Of a DNA stretch of 64,000 nt, positions 1-8,746 are shown piece after piece (the first letter of the stretch is position 1; each line of letters begins with the position of its first letter). The DNA is from an uncultured Collinsella sp. Lineage in GTDB: Bacteria; Actinomycetota; Coriobacteriia; Coriobacteriales; Coriobacteriaceae. The notes beneath the pieces were generated by a model. It searched no databases, was not told where the DNA came from, and saw only the letters and a program-made list of their open reading frames with translations. Location of the stretch: the NCBI GenBank assembly GCA_959019775.1, contig CAUEPS010000002.1:62001-126000 (forward strand), written 5' to 3'. The position numbers were made by a program, and so were the translations under genes.

Positions 1-180
1 GAATTAAGCTGGTCCCACTATCGAAGACCGGTGAGAGCTCCTGCCCAGAATCTCGATAGCTTAATAAAACGCTCCCCTACGGAAGTTCAACGAGCATCCA
101 AATTCCAAGCTGAAAAGCAAAGGAGTATCGAAGCCGTCAATGCTCATTTCCTATCGAGCAGGCGGATCAAAACAAGCTAA
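1..180 (+). CDS. 3' end of an unidentified CDS (partial)
   Basis: Frame 1 is open from the first base to a TAA at 178-180, giving 59 residues of a C-terminus whose start lies before the window. The first residues read ELSWSHYR, which resembles a motif in the N-terminal domain of YhcG/DUF1016 nuclease-like proteins. What follows (rich in S, R, K and Q) does not obviously continue that family, so this could be a remnant or a chance open frame. An antitoxin-like gene follows 100 bases later, which would suit a defence or toxin-antitoxin neighbourhood. I do not assign a function. Confidence 0.3.
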   Translation, partial: ELSWSHYRRPVRAPAQNLDSLIKRSPTEVQRASKFQAEKQRSIEAVNAHFLSSRRIKTS

Positions 181-202
181 TTAGCCCGATAAACTGCTTG
201 TA

Positions 203-230
203 TTTTTGTCTACAAAACTGTATACAAAAA
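203..230. promoter_or_regulatory. dyad operator upstream of the antitoxin-like gene
   Basis: TTTTTGTCTAC (203-213) and GTATACAAAAA (220-230) form an inverted repeat with one mismatch around a 6-base spacer. It lies about 50 bases before the start of the ribbon-helix-helix protein at 282. Ribbon-helix-helix antitoxins normally bind dyads of this kind in their own promoters, so autoregulation is the natural reading. This is inferred from position and symmetry. Confidence 0.5.
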
Positions 231-281
231 AGGGAATCCGAGAACCAGCGCTCGACATTATGTCGATCGATAGGAGGCGCC

Positions 282-548
282 ATGGACGCTAAGCTGCTCG
301 AAAAGATGATGGGGTTTGCCCCCGGAGAGTTGGAGAAAGCCGCGGAGGCATACGAAAAAGATGAATGGCCGAAAGGCCGCACCGTTAAGCTGGGAAGGCC
401 GCCGATCTCTGATGAGCCGAGCGCTGTCTTGTCGGCACGTGTGGGCGAATCGGTTCTTGAGGCGTTTGACGAAAAAGCCAAACGCCATGGGCAAACGCGC
501 ACGGAACGGCTCAGGGAACTCATAACACTTGATGCAATGATTGCCTAG
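282..548 (+). CDS. ribbon-helix-helix (CopG-like) antitoxin-type protein
   Basis: An 88-residue protein; the start is fixed by GGAGG at 273-277, a few bases before ATG 282. The N-terminal half is acidic and helical. The C-terminal half contains GRTVKLGRPP and then a stretch typical of a ribbon-helix-helix DNA-binding fold (LSARVGESVLEAFDEKAKRH, then RTERLRELI). Such proteins usually act as antitoxins or self-repressing regulators. No toxin gene follows: the next gene is an unrelated tRNA-modifying enzyme on the other strand. The partner may lie before the window or be lost. The dyad at 203-230 is a probable operator. The RHH assignment is good; the antitoxin role is inference. Confidence 0.6.
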   Translation: MDAKLLEKMMGFAPGELEKAAEAYEKDEWPKGRTVKLGRPPISDEPSAVLSARVGESVLEAFDEKAKRHGQTRTERLRELITLDAMIA

Positions 549-576
549 GCACCGCTCCCCCCGCCGAACCCAAACA

Positions 577-637
577 TGTACGCCAGCATCCAAAGTCGAC
601 ATTTTCGACATCTTTGGATGCTGGTGTACAGCTTTTT
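577..637 (+). terminator. hairpin with T-run after the antitoxin-like gene
   Basis: TGTACGCCAGCATCCAAAG (577-595) pairs with CTTTGGATGCTGGTGTACA (612-630), with one mismatch in 19, and is followed by GCTTTTTG. This is a strong rho-independent terminator for the gene ending at 548. The stem is unusually long, so it may also be a repeat element. Confidence 0.6.
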
Positions 638-649
638 GCTACATAGTCG

Positions 650-693
650 TTGGGGACGTTCTTAAATGACTAGTCGTTAAAGAACGTCCCCAA
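650..693. repeat. inverted repeat with GGGGACGTTCTT arms
   Basis: TTGGGGACGTTCTTAA (650-665) and TTAAAGAACGTCCCCAA (677-693) form a near-perfect stem around a loop that holds the small palindrome GACTAGTC. It sits between convergent genes (antitoxin-like, plus; dus, minus), immediately after the hairpin at 577-630. It may terminate the dus transcript or be a dispersed intergenic repeat. Confidence 0.55.
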
Positions 694-700
694 TGGCTAA

Positions 701-1660
701 CTAGCCGTGGAAGCGGGCTATGGGCGCAAGCGGCTGCTCGCGAAAGACGCGCTCGACGGCGGCGCGGTATTCGTCGACCTTTTTGGTCTTACGTACGAGC
801 TTGTGAACGGTAGTGGGGTCGGCGAAAGCGCACTTGGCGTAGAACCACCACTCCTTCATGCGAAAGACCGCGTTACCGCCAATCTCTTCTGCATAGGCAG
901 CAAACAGCGTGTCATGGAAACGCTGCAGCTCGGCTGCCGTGGCAGCAGGACCGCCGTTGACCATGCGAGCCAGCGCGGGGTTCGCAAGCAAGCCACGCCC
1001 CAGCATCACATGGCGTGTACCGGGATAGGCCTCAACCAGCGCGTCCATATCCTCAAGATCAAAAATGTCACCGTTATAGGCGACCGGAAACGGCGCGCGC
1101 TCCAGCGTTTCGCCATAGAACTCCTTGCGCGGCGTGCCCGTATAGCGGTCCTTTTGCACGCGCGGGTGCACGATCAGCTCTGCCAACGGTATGCGGCAAT
1201 ACAGATCGAGCACGCGCTCATACTCGTCATCGCTCTCCAGCCCCAGCCTGGTCTTGACCGATACCGGCAACGGCGAGCGTTCGCACACGTCGCTCAAGAA
1301 CACCTCAAGTTCGTCGAGATTACGCAAGAAACCCGAGCCCTTGCCCTTGGCGACAACCGTCCCCGAGGGGCAACCCAAGTTGAGATTGACCTCGCGATAG
1401 CCCATGTCGGCGAGCACCTGTGCCGCCCACACAAACTCGTCCGCGTTCTTGGACATCAGCTGAGGCACTACGTTAAGCCCCTGGTTATTGGCAGGATCGA
1501 TCTCCTTAAACGCCTTGCCGCCAAAGCGGTTGCCCACCCGCGGCGGCGGCAAAAACGGCGTGTAATAGCAATCGAGTGCGCCGAAGCACTCCGCATGCAC
1601 GCGACGGAACACATGCCCGGTAATCCCCTCCATGGGGGCCAACGATAGAATCATCAACAT
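701..1660 (-). CDS. dus: tRNA-dihydrouridine synthase
   Basis: A 319-residue FMN enzyme that reduces uridine to dihydrouridine in tRNA D-loops using NADPH. It shows the TIM-barrel family signature from the start (LAPMEGITGHVFRR, FMN side), the active-site cysteine in NLNLGCPSGTV (about residues 94-104) that protonates the uracil, VSVKTRLG near the middle, IVHPRVQKDRYTG with the conserved histidine, and a late phosphate-binding stretch, MLGRGLLANPALA. Length fits the Dus family. Which D-loop position it modifies cannot be told from sequence. An in-frame ATG two codons later (1654) is an equally good start. It is apparently monocistronic. Confidence 0.9.
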   Translation of the reverse strand: MLMILSLAPMEGITGHVFRRVHAECFGALDCYYTPFLPPPRVGNRFGGKAFKEIDPANNQGLNVVPQLMSKNADEFVWAAQVLADMGYREVNLNLGCPSGTVVAKGKGSGFLRNLDELEVFLSDVCERSPLPVSVKTRLGLESDDEYERVLDLYCRIPLAELIVHPRVQKDRYTGTPRKEFYGETLERAPFPVAYNGDIFDLEDMDALVEAYPGTRHVMLGRGLLANPALARMVNGGPAATAAELQRFHDTLFAAYAEEIGGNAVFRMKEWWFYAKCAFADPTTVHKLVRKTKKVDEYRAAVERVFREQPLAPIARFHG

Positions 1661-1680
1661 CTACTCTCAGATCAATGCGG

Positions 1681-1705
1681 CAAAGGGACTGCCCCTTTGT
1701 CACAT
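1681..1705. repeat. CAAAGGG hairpin between dus and the next gene
   Basis: CAAAGGG (1681-1687) and CCCTTTG (1693-1699) form a short stem followed by TCACAT. The same motif, in longer versions, occurs at 3307-3335 and 57500-57532. It lies upstream of both divergent genes, so it is not placed as an ordinary terminator here. No clear promoter was found in the rest of the 1661-1930 gap. Confidence 0.4.
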
Positions 1706-1930
1706 GCATTATGCCTTGTCCTTGAGGCGGCCCACAAGGCGGAGGCGGTTACTTGACGCCAACCAGCCAACCAGTCGTCGCTGTGCAACGAAGGTGAATG
1801 GCGCCCACGATCAAGCGAGCACCAACAGCACGCTGTTGACCGCTATGTATGAACAACAGACGTCCTTCACTCATCTATACTCAAGAGCGTGTGCACATCG
1901 CCCCCGAAAAACGATAAGAGTCGAGGCCCC

Positions 1931-3064
1931 ATGCAGCAGCTCACCGAGCAAGAAAAGAAACGCATCCAGCGGTACTGCACATACCCCAAAATCGCAGCGA
2001 CCGCACTCGTCATGTCGTTCGTAGCATGCCTGTTGATGTTGCCGCTCCAAATGGTCAACGATATCGCGTTTCACCAAAAGGAATTCCAACCCGCGGGCAT
2101 ATATACCGCCATCGCACTCACCGTAATCGAACTCGCCATCTTTTGCTATTGCGCTCTTGCTCCGCGCTTTGGAATGCAGGGCAAACAGTGGAAGGAACTG
2201 CAGAGCAGGCTTGCGGTGGCCCAGACCAACAAGGACCATTCCGCGGAGGTCGCCGGCGTGCTTGCCACGCAAGCTGCCGGCCGCCTGCTCAAGAACAGCG
2301 ATAACGATCTCGCGCGCAACCTGGGCGGTGCCGCCGAGGTTGCCAGCGCCGTAGGGGCAGTCGCCACGGCGGCAGACGTGCTGGCCGAGACCTCGAGCAA
2401 TGCCGAGGCCATGGCAAACGCATACGGCGTGACGATTCCAAACGTCAAGAAGCAGATCATAGCTCTCACGGTATTGCCCGCCATTGTGCTGCTTGGCGTC
2501 TACATCCCGCAGTTTGTCCAGGGAAATAACGAGCTTCAGGTAAGAAAGGCTGCAGCCGCCGAGCAGCTCGCCATCGCGCAGGATGCCCTGGAGCCCGTGT
2601 GCGAACGCGTCGCAGCAGACGACCCATACGAGTCGTATCACGACTACGGCTACCGCATTATCGGCTATCTGCGCGATAATGACCTCGGCGCTCAAGCAGC
2701 CTATGTCTACCTTTCTTTTGATGCAGACGGCATGCTCACGGACGTCGATTACACCAGTCAGATCGACCCCGAGGCAAGCCTTGAAGACAACCTCGCTCGC
2801 GCCGAGCAGGATATCGCGACGCTCTGCGCCTCGCTCAACGGGTTGGACATTTCCGTTGCCACGCCTGACCTCCTCGCGCCATGTAGCCTGTCGGATGAGT
2901 TTAAGCAGGCATTTTTGGCCGGATCCTTATACGAGGAGATCAGCATCAAGACGGAGGACGAATCCATCAAGTCGTACTACGCCTTTGACACCGAGCCCAA
3001 GGAAGAGTTCGACGAATACACCCATCCGGAAATTAGGCTCATGCTCTCTGCAAAGAAGAGCTAG
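1931..3064 (+). CDS. hypothetical membrane protein, three predicted TM segments
   Basis: A 377-residue protein, starting at ATG 1931. After a basic cytoplasmic N-terminus (EQEKKRIQRY) come two hydrophobic helices at about residues 18-38 and 48-68, then an Ala-rich helical stretch (about 85-160, repeated AAEVASAVGAVATAADV-like sequence), a third membrane helix near 170-190 (ALTVLPAIVLLGVYI), and an acidic soluble domain to the end. The last domain has regularly spaced acidic residues and two or three cysteines, and is probably extracytoplasmic. I recognise no family. It stands alone between dus and a large palindromic repeat. Confidence 0.7.
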   Translation: MQQLTEQEKKRIQRYCTYPKIAATALVMSFVACLLMLPLQMVNDIAFHQKEFQPAGIYTAIALTVIELAIFCYCALAPRFGMQGKQWKELQSRLAVAQTNKDHSAEVAGVLATQAAGRLLKNSDNDLARNLGGAAEVASAVGAVATAADVLAETSSNAEAMANAYGVTIPNVKKQIIALTVLPAIVLLGVYIPQFVQGNNELQVRKAAAAEQLAIAQDALEPVCERVAADDPYESYHDYGYRIIGYLRDNDLGAQAAYVYLSFDADGMLTDVDYTSQIDPEASLEDNLARAEQDIATLCASLNGLDISVATPDLLAPCSLSDEFKQAFLAGSLYEEISIKTEDESIKSYYAFDTEPKEEFDEYTHPEIRLMLSAKKS

Positions 3065-3110
3065 AAGCTTGCGTTCTGATTTCCGCTCGCAAACGCCGTC
3101 TATATCTCGA

Positions 3111-3286
3111 GGTCTAATACTTTCCCCAGAAGTGAATGGCTGTATTTGGACCCCTGAAGCATCGACATTTTCTGGCGCCAAAACCGCAGGATTTGACTGG
3201 CAAAACCGCAGGAAATTACATCTCAAAAGTGTCGATGCTTCGGGGGTCCATTTTGACTCGTTCACTTCTCGGAAAAGTATTAGACC
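3111..3286. repeat. 176-bp palindromic intergenic element
   Basis: The ends GGTCTAATACTTTCCCCAG (from 3111) and the reverse complement of the stretch ending at 3286 match over about 55 bases with a few mismatches (shared blocks GTCTAATACTTT, AGAAGTGAA, TGGACCCC, GAAGCATCGACA). The centre does not pair but carries a 12-base direct repeat CAAAACCGCAGG at 3179-3190 and 3201-3212. No gene is encoded. The structure suits a non-autonomous (MITE- or REP-like) element between two convergent genes. Confidence 0.7.
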
Positions 3287-3306
3287 CTGATTTCGCAAGG
3301 GTCTCG

Positions 3307-3335
3307 ATGTGACAAAGGACCGTCCCTTGTCACAT
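3307..3335. terminator. ATGTGACAA hairpin at the end of the ABC gene
   Basis: ATGTGACAAAGGA pairs with TCCCTTGTCACAT around CCG, with one mismatched base. It abuts the stop codon of the minus-strand ABC transporter gene, so it probably terminates that transcript. It belongs to the same intergenic hairpin type as 1681 and 57500. Confidence 0.5.
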
Positions 3336-6300
3336 TATTCGGAACGCAAGGCCTCCACGGGGTCCTTTTTGGACGCGCTGCGGGCCGGCAGCAGGCCGGC
3401 AACAACCGTCAACAGCACCGAAATTGCAATGAGCACCAGCGCATCCTGCACGGGCAGACTCATCAGGTTGGGGACCTGTTTGGCCGCAAGCGCCCAGGCA
3501 TTGACCGGAAAGCTCACGAGCACCACGACGACAATGGCAAAGACGCCGGCGATGAGGCCCTCGATAAAGGTCTCGGCATTGAATACGTTGGCCACGTTGC
3601 GCTTCGACGCGCCGATCGCGCGCAGGATGCCAATCTCCTTTTTGCGCTCCAGCACGCTGATGTAGGTGATGATGCCGATCATGATGGAGCTCACCACCAA
3701 GCTGATGCTCACGAATGCGATGAGCACCAAGCTGATGGTGTTCACGATGTCGGTCACCGAACCCATGATGATGCCCATGTAGTCGGTGTACGAGATTGCC
3801 TGCTCGTCGTGGCCGGCGGCTTTGACCTGTTTGTTGTACGCGTCGATGTGATCGAGCACGCGCTCCTTGGCCTCAAAGTCGCGCGGGAAAATCTTGACCG
3901 AGATGGGGTCCGCCTCGTCCGCATAGCCCAGCGTGGTCAGGTTGTTGTCGTAGGTGAGCTTCGACGCCTTCGCATAGCTCATCATGAGCGAGCTCAGGTC
4001 CTCGGCGTCCATGTTGAAATGGATGGCACGAGCAAAGGCGCTCGCATCCACACGCATAGCGCTCGCCAGGTTGGCAAAACTCGAAGACATCTGCGTCGCT
4101 ATCTGGTCCATGAGCCCTGCCGCGCCCGCCTTAAGCTGGAACGATACCGTCGACGCTATCTGCTCGCTGATTGCCTTCATCACCTGATCCATAGCCTGCT
4201 GCAGATACGGAGCCAGCTGCTTTTGCACATAGTCGGTCATCGCCTGCTGCAGGCGCTCGGCCAGGGCATCGCCGCCGAGCGCTTTGAGCTGGGCCAGGAT
4301 TTGCTGGGCTGCCGTATCACTCTCAAGATACGCCGAGAACGCGGCGGCAAGCTTTGACGCGTCCTTAAGATCATCGGGTGTCAGCGCCTTAAACTGATCA
4401 GACTGAAAAAAGCCCTCAAACAGCTGGTTGGCCAGCGTTCCCACCTGCTGCATTTGCTCGGGCGTGAGTTCCAGACCGTCAAAGATGCCCGAGAAATCTG
4501 GAGCCGGCGCTTTGGCCATGATGTCACCAAAGTCGATGTCCTTGCCAACGCCCGAAAGGTCAATGTCCAGCCCGGATAAGTCGATACCAGAAAGGTCCAT
4601 ACCGCCGGCCGCACCCGAGAGTGCAGACGTATCGAACGAGAACGCGCTCTTGAGCGCCGCCTCGTCCACACTGAACATGCTGCCCAGATCCACGCCTTGC
4701 TTGGCCTCGCCCTGCAGTTCATCGAAAGACTTGCCCGTAAAGACATCCGTCTCGGGGTGGGCGAGTTGCTCCTGCACAATCTGCGAATCGGCGGCGCGCT
4801 CCATAAGCTGGCGAGTCAGAGCATGCGTATAGGCAATGCCCGGAGACAACGCGTTCGCGTTGGCGGTCTCGTTAGGTCGCACCACGCCCACAATGTGCAC
4901 GTCAATACCGTCGGCAACCTTGGCCGTCATAAAGTCGGCGTCGCCAGACATGTCAGTCCACATGCCGGTCTCTTCGTTTTTGCGATAGGCATCGGCCGGC
5001 GACAACACCTTAAACGTCGTGGACAGCGCATCGTCGTAGGTAAAGTCGGTGCCGGTCTCGGGCGTTTCGACCCCACCGTCGGCCGCCATGGCGCTGTTAA
5101 CCAGGTCATTGAGCTCATCGATATCCAGCGCACCGATGCTGTAGAGCGTGTAATCGCCCACCGTGCCACGGCTCGAAAGCACCATCACGGCTTCGTTGGC
5201 AGACGTGGGCCAATGACCGGCGACGACATCGTACTGGCTGTCGAGCAGGCTCTGGTCGTCAATCATCTCGTTAAAGACCGAGGTTCCCATGGATTCCATG
5301 CTCACCGTTGCCGCCGAACTTGCGCCTCCGCTCATGGCCTCGGTCATAGCGTTGGGCACCAGCCGGACGGGCTTCTCGTCGCCCTTACCCGAACGATAGA
5401 CAACTGGCGTCACGCCGTAGCCGTACTGGATGGCGTTGACCTCTTTGTCGATACCATCGCCGCCGTCGTCAAGCCATGCCTTAAAGCTCGTCATGTCGTT
5501 GGACTTAACGCTCGCAAACATATCCTTTACGGCCGTGACCACGGGAATCTTATCGGTTCCCTGAGCCTTGCCGTCGGTACCGTCGTCGGACGAGTCCTCG
5601 CCGTTGGACGCCTCGTCATCCGCAGCACCCTGCCCGCCCATCATGGATGACAGGTCGTAATCCTGCTTGGAAATGGTGAGTGGGTAGCTCGAGAGCGTAT
5701 CCTCCTCGACCTTTTTGATGTAGCCGTTTACGCCATTGGACAGCGCCAGAATCGCCGCGATACCGATAATGCCAATCGAGCCCGCAAAGGCCGTCATGGC
5801 CGTACGGCCCTTCTTGGTCATGAGGTTTCGAGCAGAAAGCCCCAGCGCCGTCACAAAGCTCATCGAGGTTTTGCGCGTAGGCTTGGCTTCGCGGCGCGCG
5901 GCCTTGGCAGCATCGAAGGGATCGGAATCGTCGGTGATCTTGCCGTCCGCCAGATTGACGATGCGCGTGGCATATTGGTACGCCAGCTCGGGATTGTGCG
6001 TGACCATGATGACCAGGCGGTCGCGCGCCACGTCCTTGAGCAGGTCCATGACCTGTACGGATGTCGTTGAATCCAAAGCGCCGGTCGGCTCGTCGGCAAG
6101 AACGATCTCAGGATCATTTATCAGGGCGCGGGCGATGGCCACGCGCTGCATCTGCCCGCCCGAAAGCTGGCTCGGGCGCTTGTTAACGTGCTCGCCCAAG
6201 CCGACTTTCTCCAACGCCTCGCGCGCACGCTGGCGGCGCTCGGCATGTCCCACGCCCGTGAGCGTGAGCGCCAGCTCCACGTTTTCCAAAATGGTCTGAT

Positions 6301-6589
6301 GCGGAATGAGGTTATAGCTTTGGAACACAAAGCCGATGCGGTTGTTGCGGTAGGCATCCCAATCGCGGTCGCGGAAGTCCTTGGTCGAGATGCCGTCAAT
6401 CAGCAGGTCGCCAGAATCAAAGTGGTCGAGTCCGCCGATAACGTTGAGCATCGTGGTTTTGCCCGAACCCGAGGGACCCAGAATGGCCACGAACTCGTTA
6501 TCGCGAAAAGACAGGCTCACGCTGTCGAGCGCCACCTGCGTAAACGACTGCGTAACGTACCTTTTGCAAATACCTTTGAGCTCCAGCAT
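3335..6589 (-). CDS. ABC transporter, fused ATPase and FtsX/MacB-type permease
   Basis: A 1,084-residue single-chain transporter. Start ATG 6589 is chosen because AGGAGAGG lies 9 bases upstream. Residues 1-225 are a LolD/MacB-type ATPase: Walker A GPSGSGKTT, signature LSGGQMQRVAIARAL, Walker B IVLADEPTGALD and H-loop THN. A membrane helix near residue 270 (GSIGIIGIAAILALSNGV) is followed by about 600 residues of extracytoplasmic domain, Ala-rich and with a short DLSGIDLSGLDIDLSG repeat. Three membrane helices in the last 200 residues form the FtsX domain (with ERKKEIGILRAIGASKRNV). Such fusions move peptides, lipids or antimicrobials out of the membrane, or act mechanically, rather than import solutes. 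The substrate is unknown. There are no operon partners. Confidence 0.9.
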   Translation of the reverse strand: MLELKGICKRYVTQSFTQVALDSVSLSFRDNEFVAILGPSGSGKTTMLNVIGGLDHFDSGDLLIDGISTKDFRDRDWDAYRNNRIGFVFQSYNLIPHQTILENVELALTLTGVGHAERRQRAREALEKVGLGEHVNKRPSQLSGGQMQRVAIARALINDPEIVLADEPTGALDSTTSVQVMDLLKDVARDRLVIMVTHNPELAYQYATRIVNLADGKITDDSDPFDAAKAARREAKPTRKTSMSFVTALGLSARNLMTKKGRTAMTAFAGSIGIIGIAAILALSNGVNGYIKKVEEDTLSSYPLTISKQDYDLSSMMGGQGAADDEASNGEDSSDDGTDGKAQGTDKIPVVTAVKDMFASVKSNDMTSFKAWLDDGGDGIDKEVNAIQYGYGVTPVVYRSGKGDEKPVRLVPNAMTEAMSGGASSAATVSMESMGTSVFNEMIDDQSLLDSQYDVVAGHWPTSANEAVMVLSSRGTVGDYTLYSIGALDIDELNDLVNSAMAADGGVETPETGTDFTYDDALSTTFKVLSPADAYRKNEETGMWTDMSGDADFMTAKVADGIDVHIVGVVRPNETANANALSPGIAYTHALTRQLMERAADSQIVQEQLAHPETDVFTGKSFDELQGEAKQGVDLGSMFSVDEAALKSAFSFDTSALSGAAGGMDLSGIDLSGLDIDLSGVGKDIDFGDIMAKAPAPDFSGIFDGLELTPEQMQQVGTLANQLFEGFFQSDQFKALTPDDLKDASKLAAAFSAYLESDTAAQQILAQLKALGGDALAERLQQAMTDYVQKQLAPYLQQAMDQVMKAISEQIASTVSFQLKAGAAGLMDQIATQMSSSFANLASAMRVDASAFARAIHFNMDAEDLSSLMMSYAKASKLTYDNNLTTLGYADEADPISVKIFPRDFEAKERVLDHIDAYNKQVKAAGHDEQAISYTDYMGIIMGSVTDIVNTISLVLIAFVSISLVVSSIMIGIITYISVLERKKEIGILRAIGASKRNVANVFNAETFIEGLIAGVFAIVVVVLVSFPVNAWALAAKQVPNLMSLPVQDALVLIAISVLLTVVAGLLPARSASKKDPVEALRSE

Positions 6590-6741
6590 GGACGGCAACC
6601 TCTCCTGCGCAGGCACCCTGCCCGCTCTCCTCCGCCGTTCGTATTCGACGCGTTTGTCCTACTCTATCCCCATTTTTTGCCGACGCCAGTGAGGAATGTA
6701 ACAAACCGCGCCAAAAAACGAACGGGACGGCGCCCAAAAGA

Positions 6742-6763
6742 AGAGGTCCCGAGCGGGACCTCT
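6742..6763 (-). terminator. terminator of the TlpA redox operon
   Basis: AGAGGTCCC/GGGACCTCT form a perfect 9-bp stem around a 4-base loop. On the minus strand it is followed by TCTTCTTTTGG. It lies 80 bases after the TlpA-like gene. Confidence 0.65.
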
Positions 6764-6842
6764 ATATGGTGGAGCTTATCTTGAAAGGTAGCGGACTACT
6801 TCGCACAGCGGTGCACGATCATCGCCATGCTTTACGCGTTTT

Positions 6843-7814
6843 CTACTGCTCGCTATTCGCAATCGCCTGGTCGATAAGCTTGTCGAGCGCTGCGCGCTGC
6901 TCAGCGGAGCTGATGGCGCCCACGATGGGCTCCCCTACGATGTTGCCATTCTGATCGATGACATACGTTGTCGGGAACGAGAACAAATTTGACGTAAACT
7001 TACCGGCCTCGCTATCCGACTTGAACCAGATGTTCTTATATGTCACGCCCTTCTTGCTCAGTACGTCCTTGGCATCTGCAATCTCGCCCTTGTTGCCATC
7101 GAGCGTAAAGGAATTGACGCCCACGACCTGGCCGCCCTTCTTGGCAAGCTCCTTATTCAGGTCCTCAAGGTCGCCCAACTCACCCACGCACGGCTTGCAA
7201 GTGGTGAACCAGAAGTTCATGACGGTGACCTTGTTCTTAGAGAACAGCTCGTCGCTGTTCACGTCGTTGCCATCCAGGTCCTTGCCCGTAAAGCTGGGGA
7301 ACTTCGTCGCCTCGCTCGAAGCATTGGCACCAGCCGTCATGCCAGCGGTCGAAGCGTCGACGCTCTCGCCTGCACTCGGCGTGCTTCCACAGCCGGGGAA
7401 CTCCTTCTCCAGGCTCTCGAGCTTGTCCTCGATCTCCTTGATCTGCTGTGCACCGGCCTTGAGTGTCTTAAGCTCATCCGCCGTGAACTCATCCTTGGCG
7501 CCGTCGATGGTCTTGAGCAGAAAATCGCCGTAATTGCTGCCGTCCTCAATCATTGCCGAGTCTTTATTTGCCGCATTGAATACCTTTTCCCACAGCGCGT
7601 TATCACTCGAAAAGATCTCGTTCTCCTTTTGCATGAGCTTCGCATACAGCTCGGCAGCCTCGTCGGCGTTGGTCGGCTTCTGCGCAGTGAGTTCTGCGAT
7701 CTTAGGATCGGAGCCCGCAGATTCGCTCGCATTGCCACCAGGCGCCGAACACGCCACAAGACACAAGGCCAATACCGGCACCATAAACAGGGCCGCAATC
7801 TTAGAAAGCTTCAT
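6843..7814 (-). CDS. TlpA-like thiol-disulfide lipoprotein
   Basis: A 323-residue extracytoplasmic redox protein. The start at 7814 is preferred over the ATG two codons earlier because GGAGG then sits at the proper distance. A lipoprotein signal ends in the lipobox LVAC, about 20 residues in. A helical region of about 100 residues follows, then a Ser/Ala linker and a thioredoxin fold with the active site TTCKPCVGEL (CKPC), and the cis-proline region FPTTYVIDQNGNIVG. It probably reduces disulfides, or delivers electrons to them, outside the membrane. It is the last gene of an operon with a NapH-like ferredoxin (29 bases upstream) and a CXXC mini-protein, which suggests the membrane ferredoxin supplies its electrons. 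Confidence 0.88.
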   Translation of the reverse strand: MKLSKIAALFMVPVLALCLVACSAPGGNASESAGSDPKIAELTAQKPTNADEAAELYAKLMQKENEIFSSDNALWEKVFNAANKDSAMIEDGSNYGDFLLKTIDGAKDEFTADELKTLKAGAQQIKEIEDKLESLEKEFPGCGSTPSAGESVDASTAGMTAGANASSEATKFPSFTGKDLDGNDVNSDELFSKNKVTVMNFWFTTCKPCVGELGDLEDLNKELAKKGGQVVGVNSFTLDGNKGEIADAKDVLSKKGVTYKNIWFKSDSEAGKFTSNLFSFPTTYVIDQNGNIVGEPIVGAISSAEQRAALDKLIDQAIANSEQ

Positions 7815-7843
7815 AGTCATTCCTCCGTTTTGTCGAAGCTTGT

Positions 7844-8746
7844 TTACTTTTTATCGGCGGTCAAGGGGAGCTTTTCCGCCGACACATCCAGGCCATAGCG
7901 ATAGCTGATGGCATCGACAGGACAGGCCCCGATGCACTTTCCGCACCGGATGCATTCGGCATGATTGGGTGTGCGGACCACATCAACGTCCATCTGACAA
8001 ACCCTTGAACACTTGCCGCACGAGATGCATTTGCACGCGTCGACCTGAATCCCCAACAAGGACACCTTATTCATGAGCGCATAGAATGCGCCGAGCGGGC
8101 AAATCCATTTGCAGAAGGGGCGATAGAACAAAACGCTCAGCACTACCACGGCAATGAGAACGACAAGTTTCCAGGTAAAGAGCTGCCCCAGCGCAGATCG
8201 AATGCCGGCATTGGCAATGGCCAGCGGAATGGCGCCCTCGAGCACACCCTGCGGACAGATGTACTTACAAAAGAACGGGTCGCCCATGCCCACGTCGTTA
8301 ACCACCAAGACGGGTAGCAGCACCACGGCAAACAGCAACACGACGTACTTGATGTACGTGAGCGGCTTGAGCTTTTTCGTGGAGAACTTTTTGCTGGGAA
8401 TCTTGTGCAGCAGCTCTTGTAGCCAGCCAAACGGGCACAGAAAGCCACATACAAAGCGTCCCAGCAGCACGCCGAGCAAAATGAGCGTACCGGTAACATA
8501 GTAAGAAAAGTTGAACTTGGATGAACCTACCACCGACTGGAACGACCCGATGGGGCACGCACCCGATGCCGCGGGGCACGAATAGCAATTAAGTCCAGGT
8601 ACGCAGACTGTTTTTCCCGCGCCCTGATAGATGCCGCCTTTGGCAAAGTTTTGCAGGTGAATGTTGGTGACCAGCGTCGCCGCCGCCTGAATGAATCCGC
8701 GAAATCGGGCCAAAACATGCGACGCAGTGTTTTCTCTTTTATCCAA
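7844..8746 (-). CDS. NapH/CcoG-like membrane 4Fe-4S ferredoxin
   Basis: A 300-residue membrane protein with about five hydrophobic helices. It has two CxxxCP motifs beside membrane helices (GFLCPFGW and KWICPLGA), a CKYICPQG motif, and two C-terminal 4Fe-4S clusters (CISCGKCSRVCQM; CIRCGKCIGACPV). This is the quinol- or ferredoxin-linked electron-transfer family of NapH and YccM. I place the start at TTG 8746, after GGAG, overlapping the stop of the upstream 48-codon gene by 8 bases. An ATG at 8833 would add an unlikely hydrophilic leader. The gene lies between a CXXC mini-protein and a TlpA-like lipoprotein, so it probably carries electrons across the membrane to thiol partners. Confidence 0.85.
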   Translation of the reverse strand: MDKRENTASHVLARFRGFIQAAATLVTNIHLQNFAKGGIYQGAGKTVCVPGLNCYSCPAASGACPIGSFQSVVGSSKFNFSYYVTGTLILLGVLLGRFVCGFLCPFGWLQELLHKIPSKKFSTKKLKPLTYIKYVVLLFAVVLLPVLVVNDVGMGDPFFCKYICPQGVLEGAIPLAIANAGIRSALGQLFTWKLVVLIAVVVLSVLFYRPFCKWICPLGAFYALMNKVSLLGIQVDACKCISCGKCSRVCQMDVDVVRTPNHAECIRCGKCIGACPVDAISYRYGLDVSAEKLPLTADKK

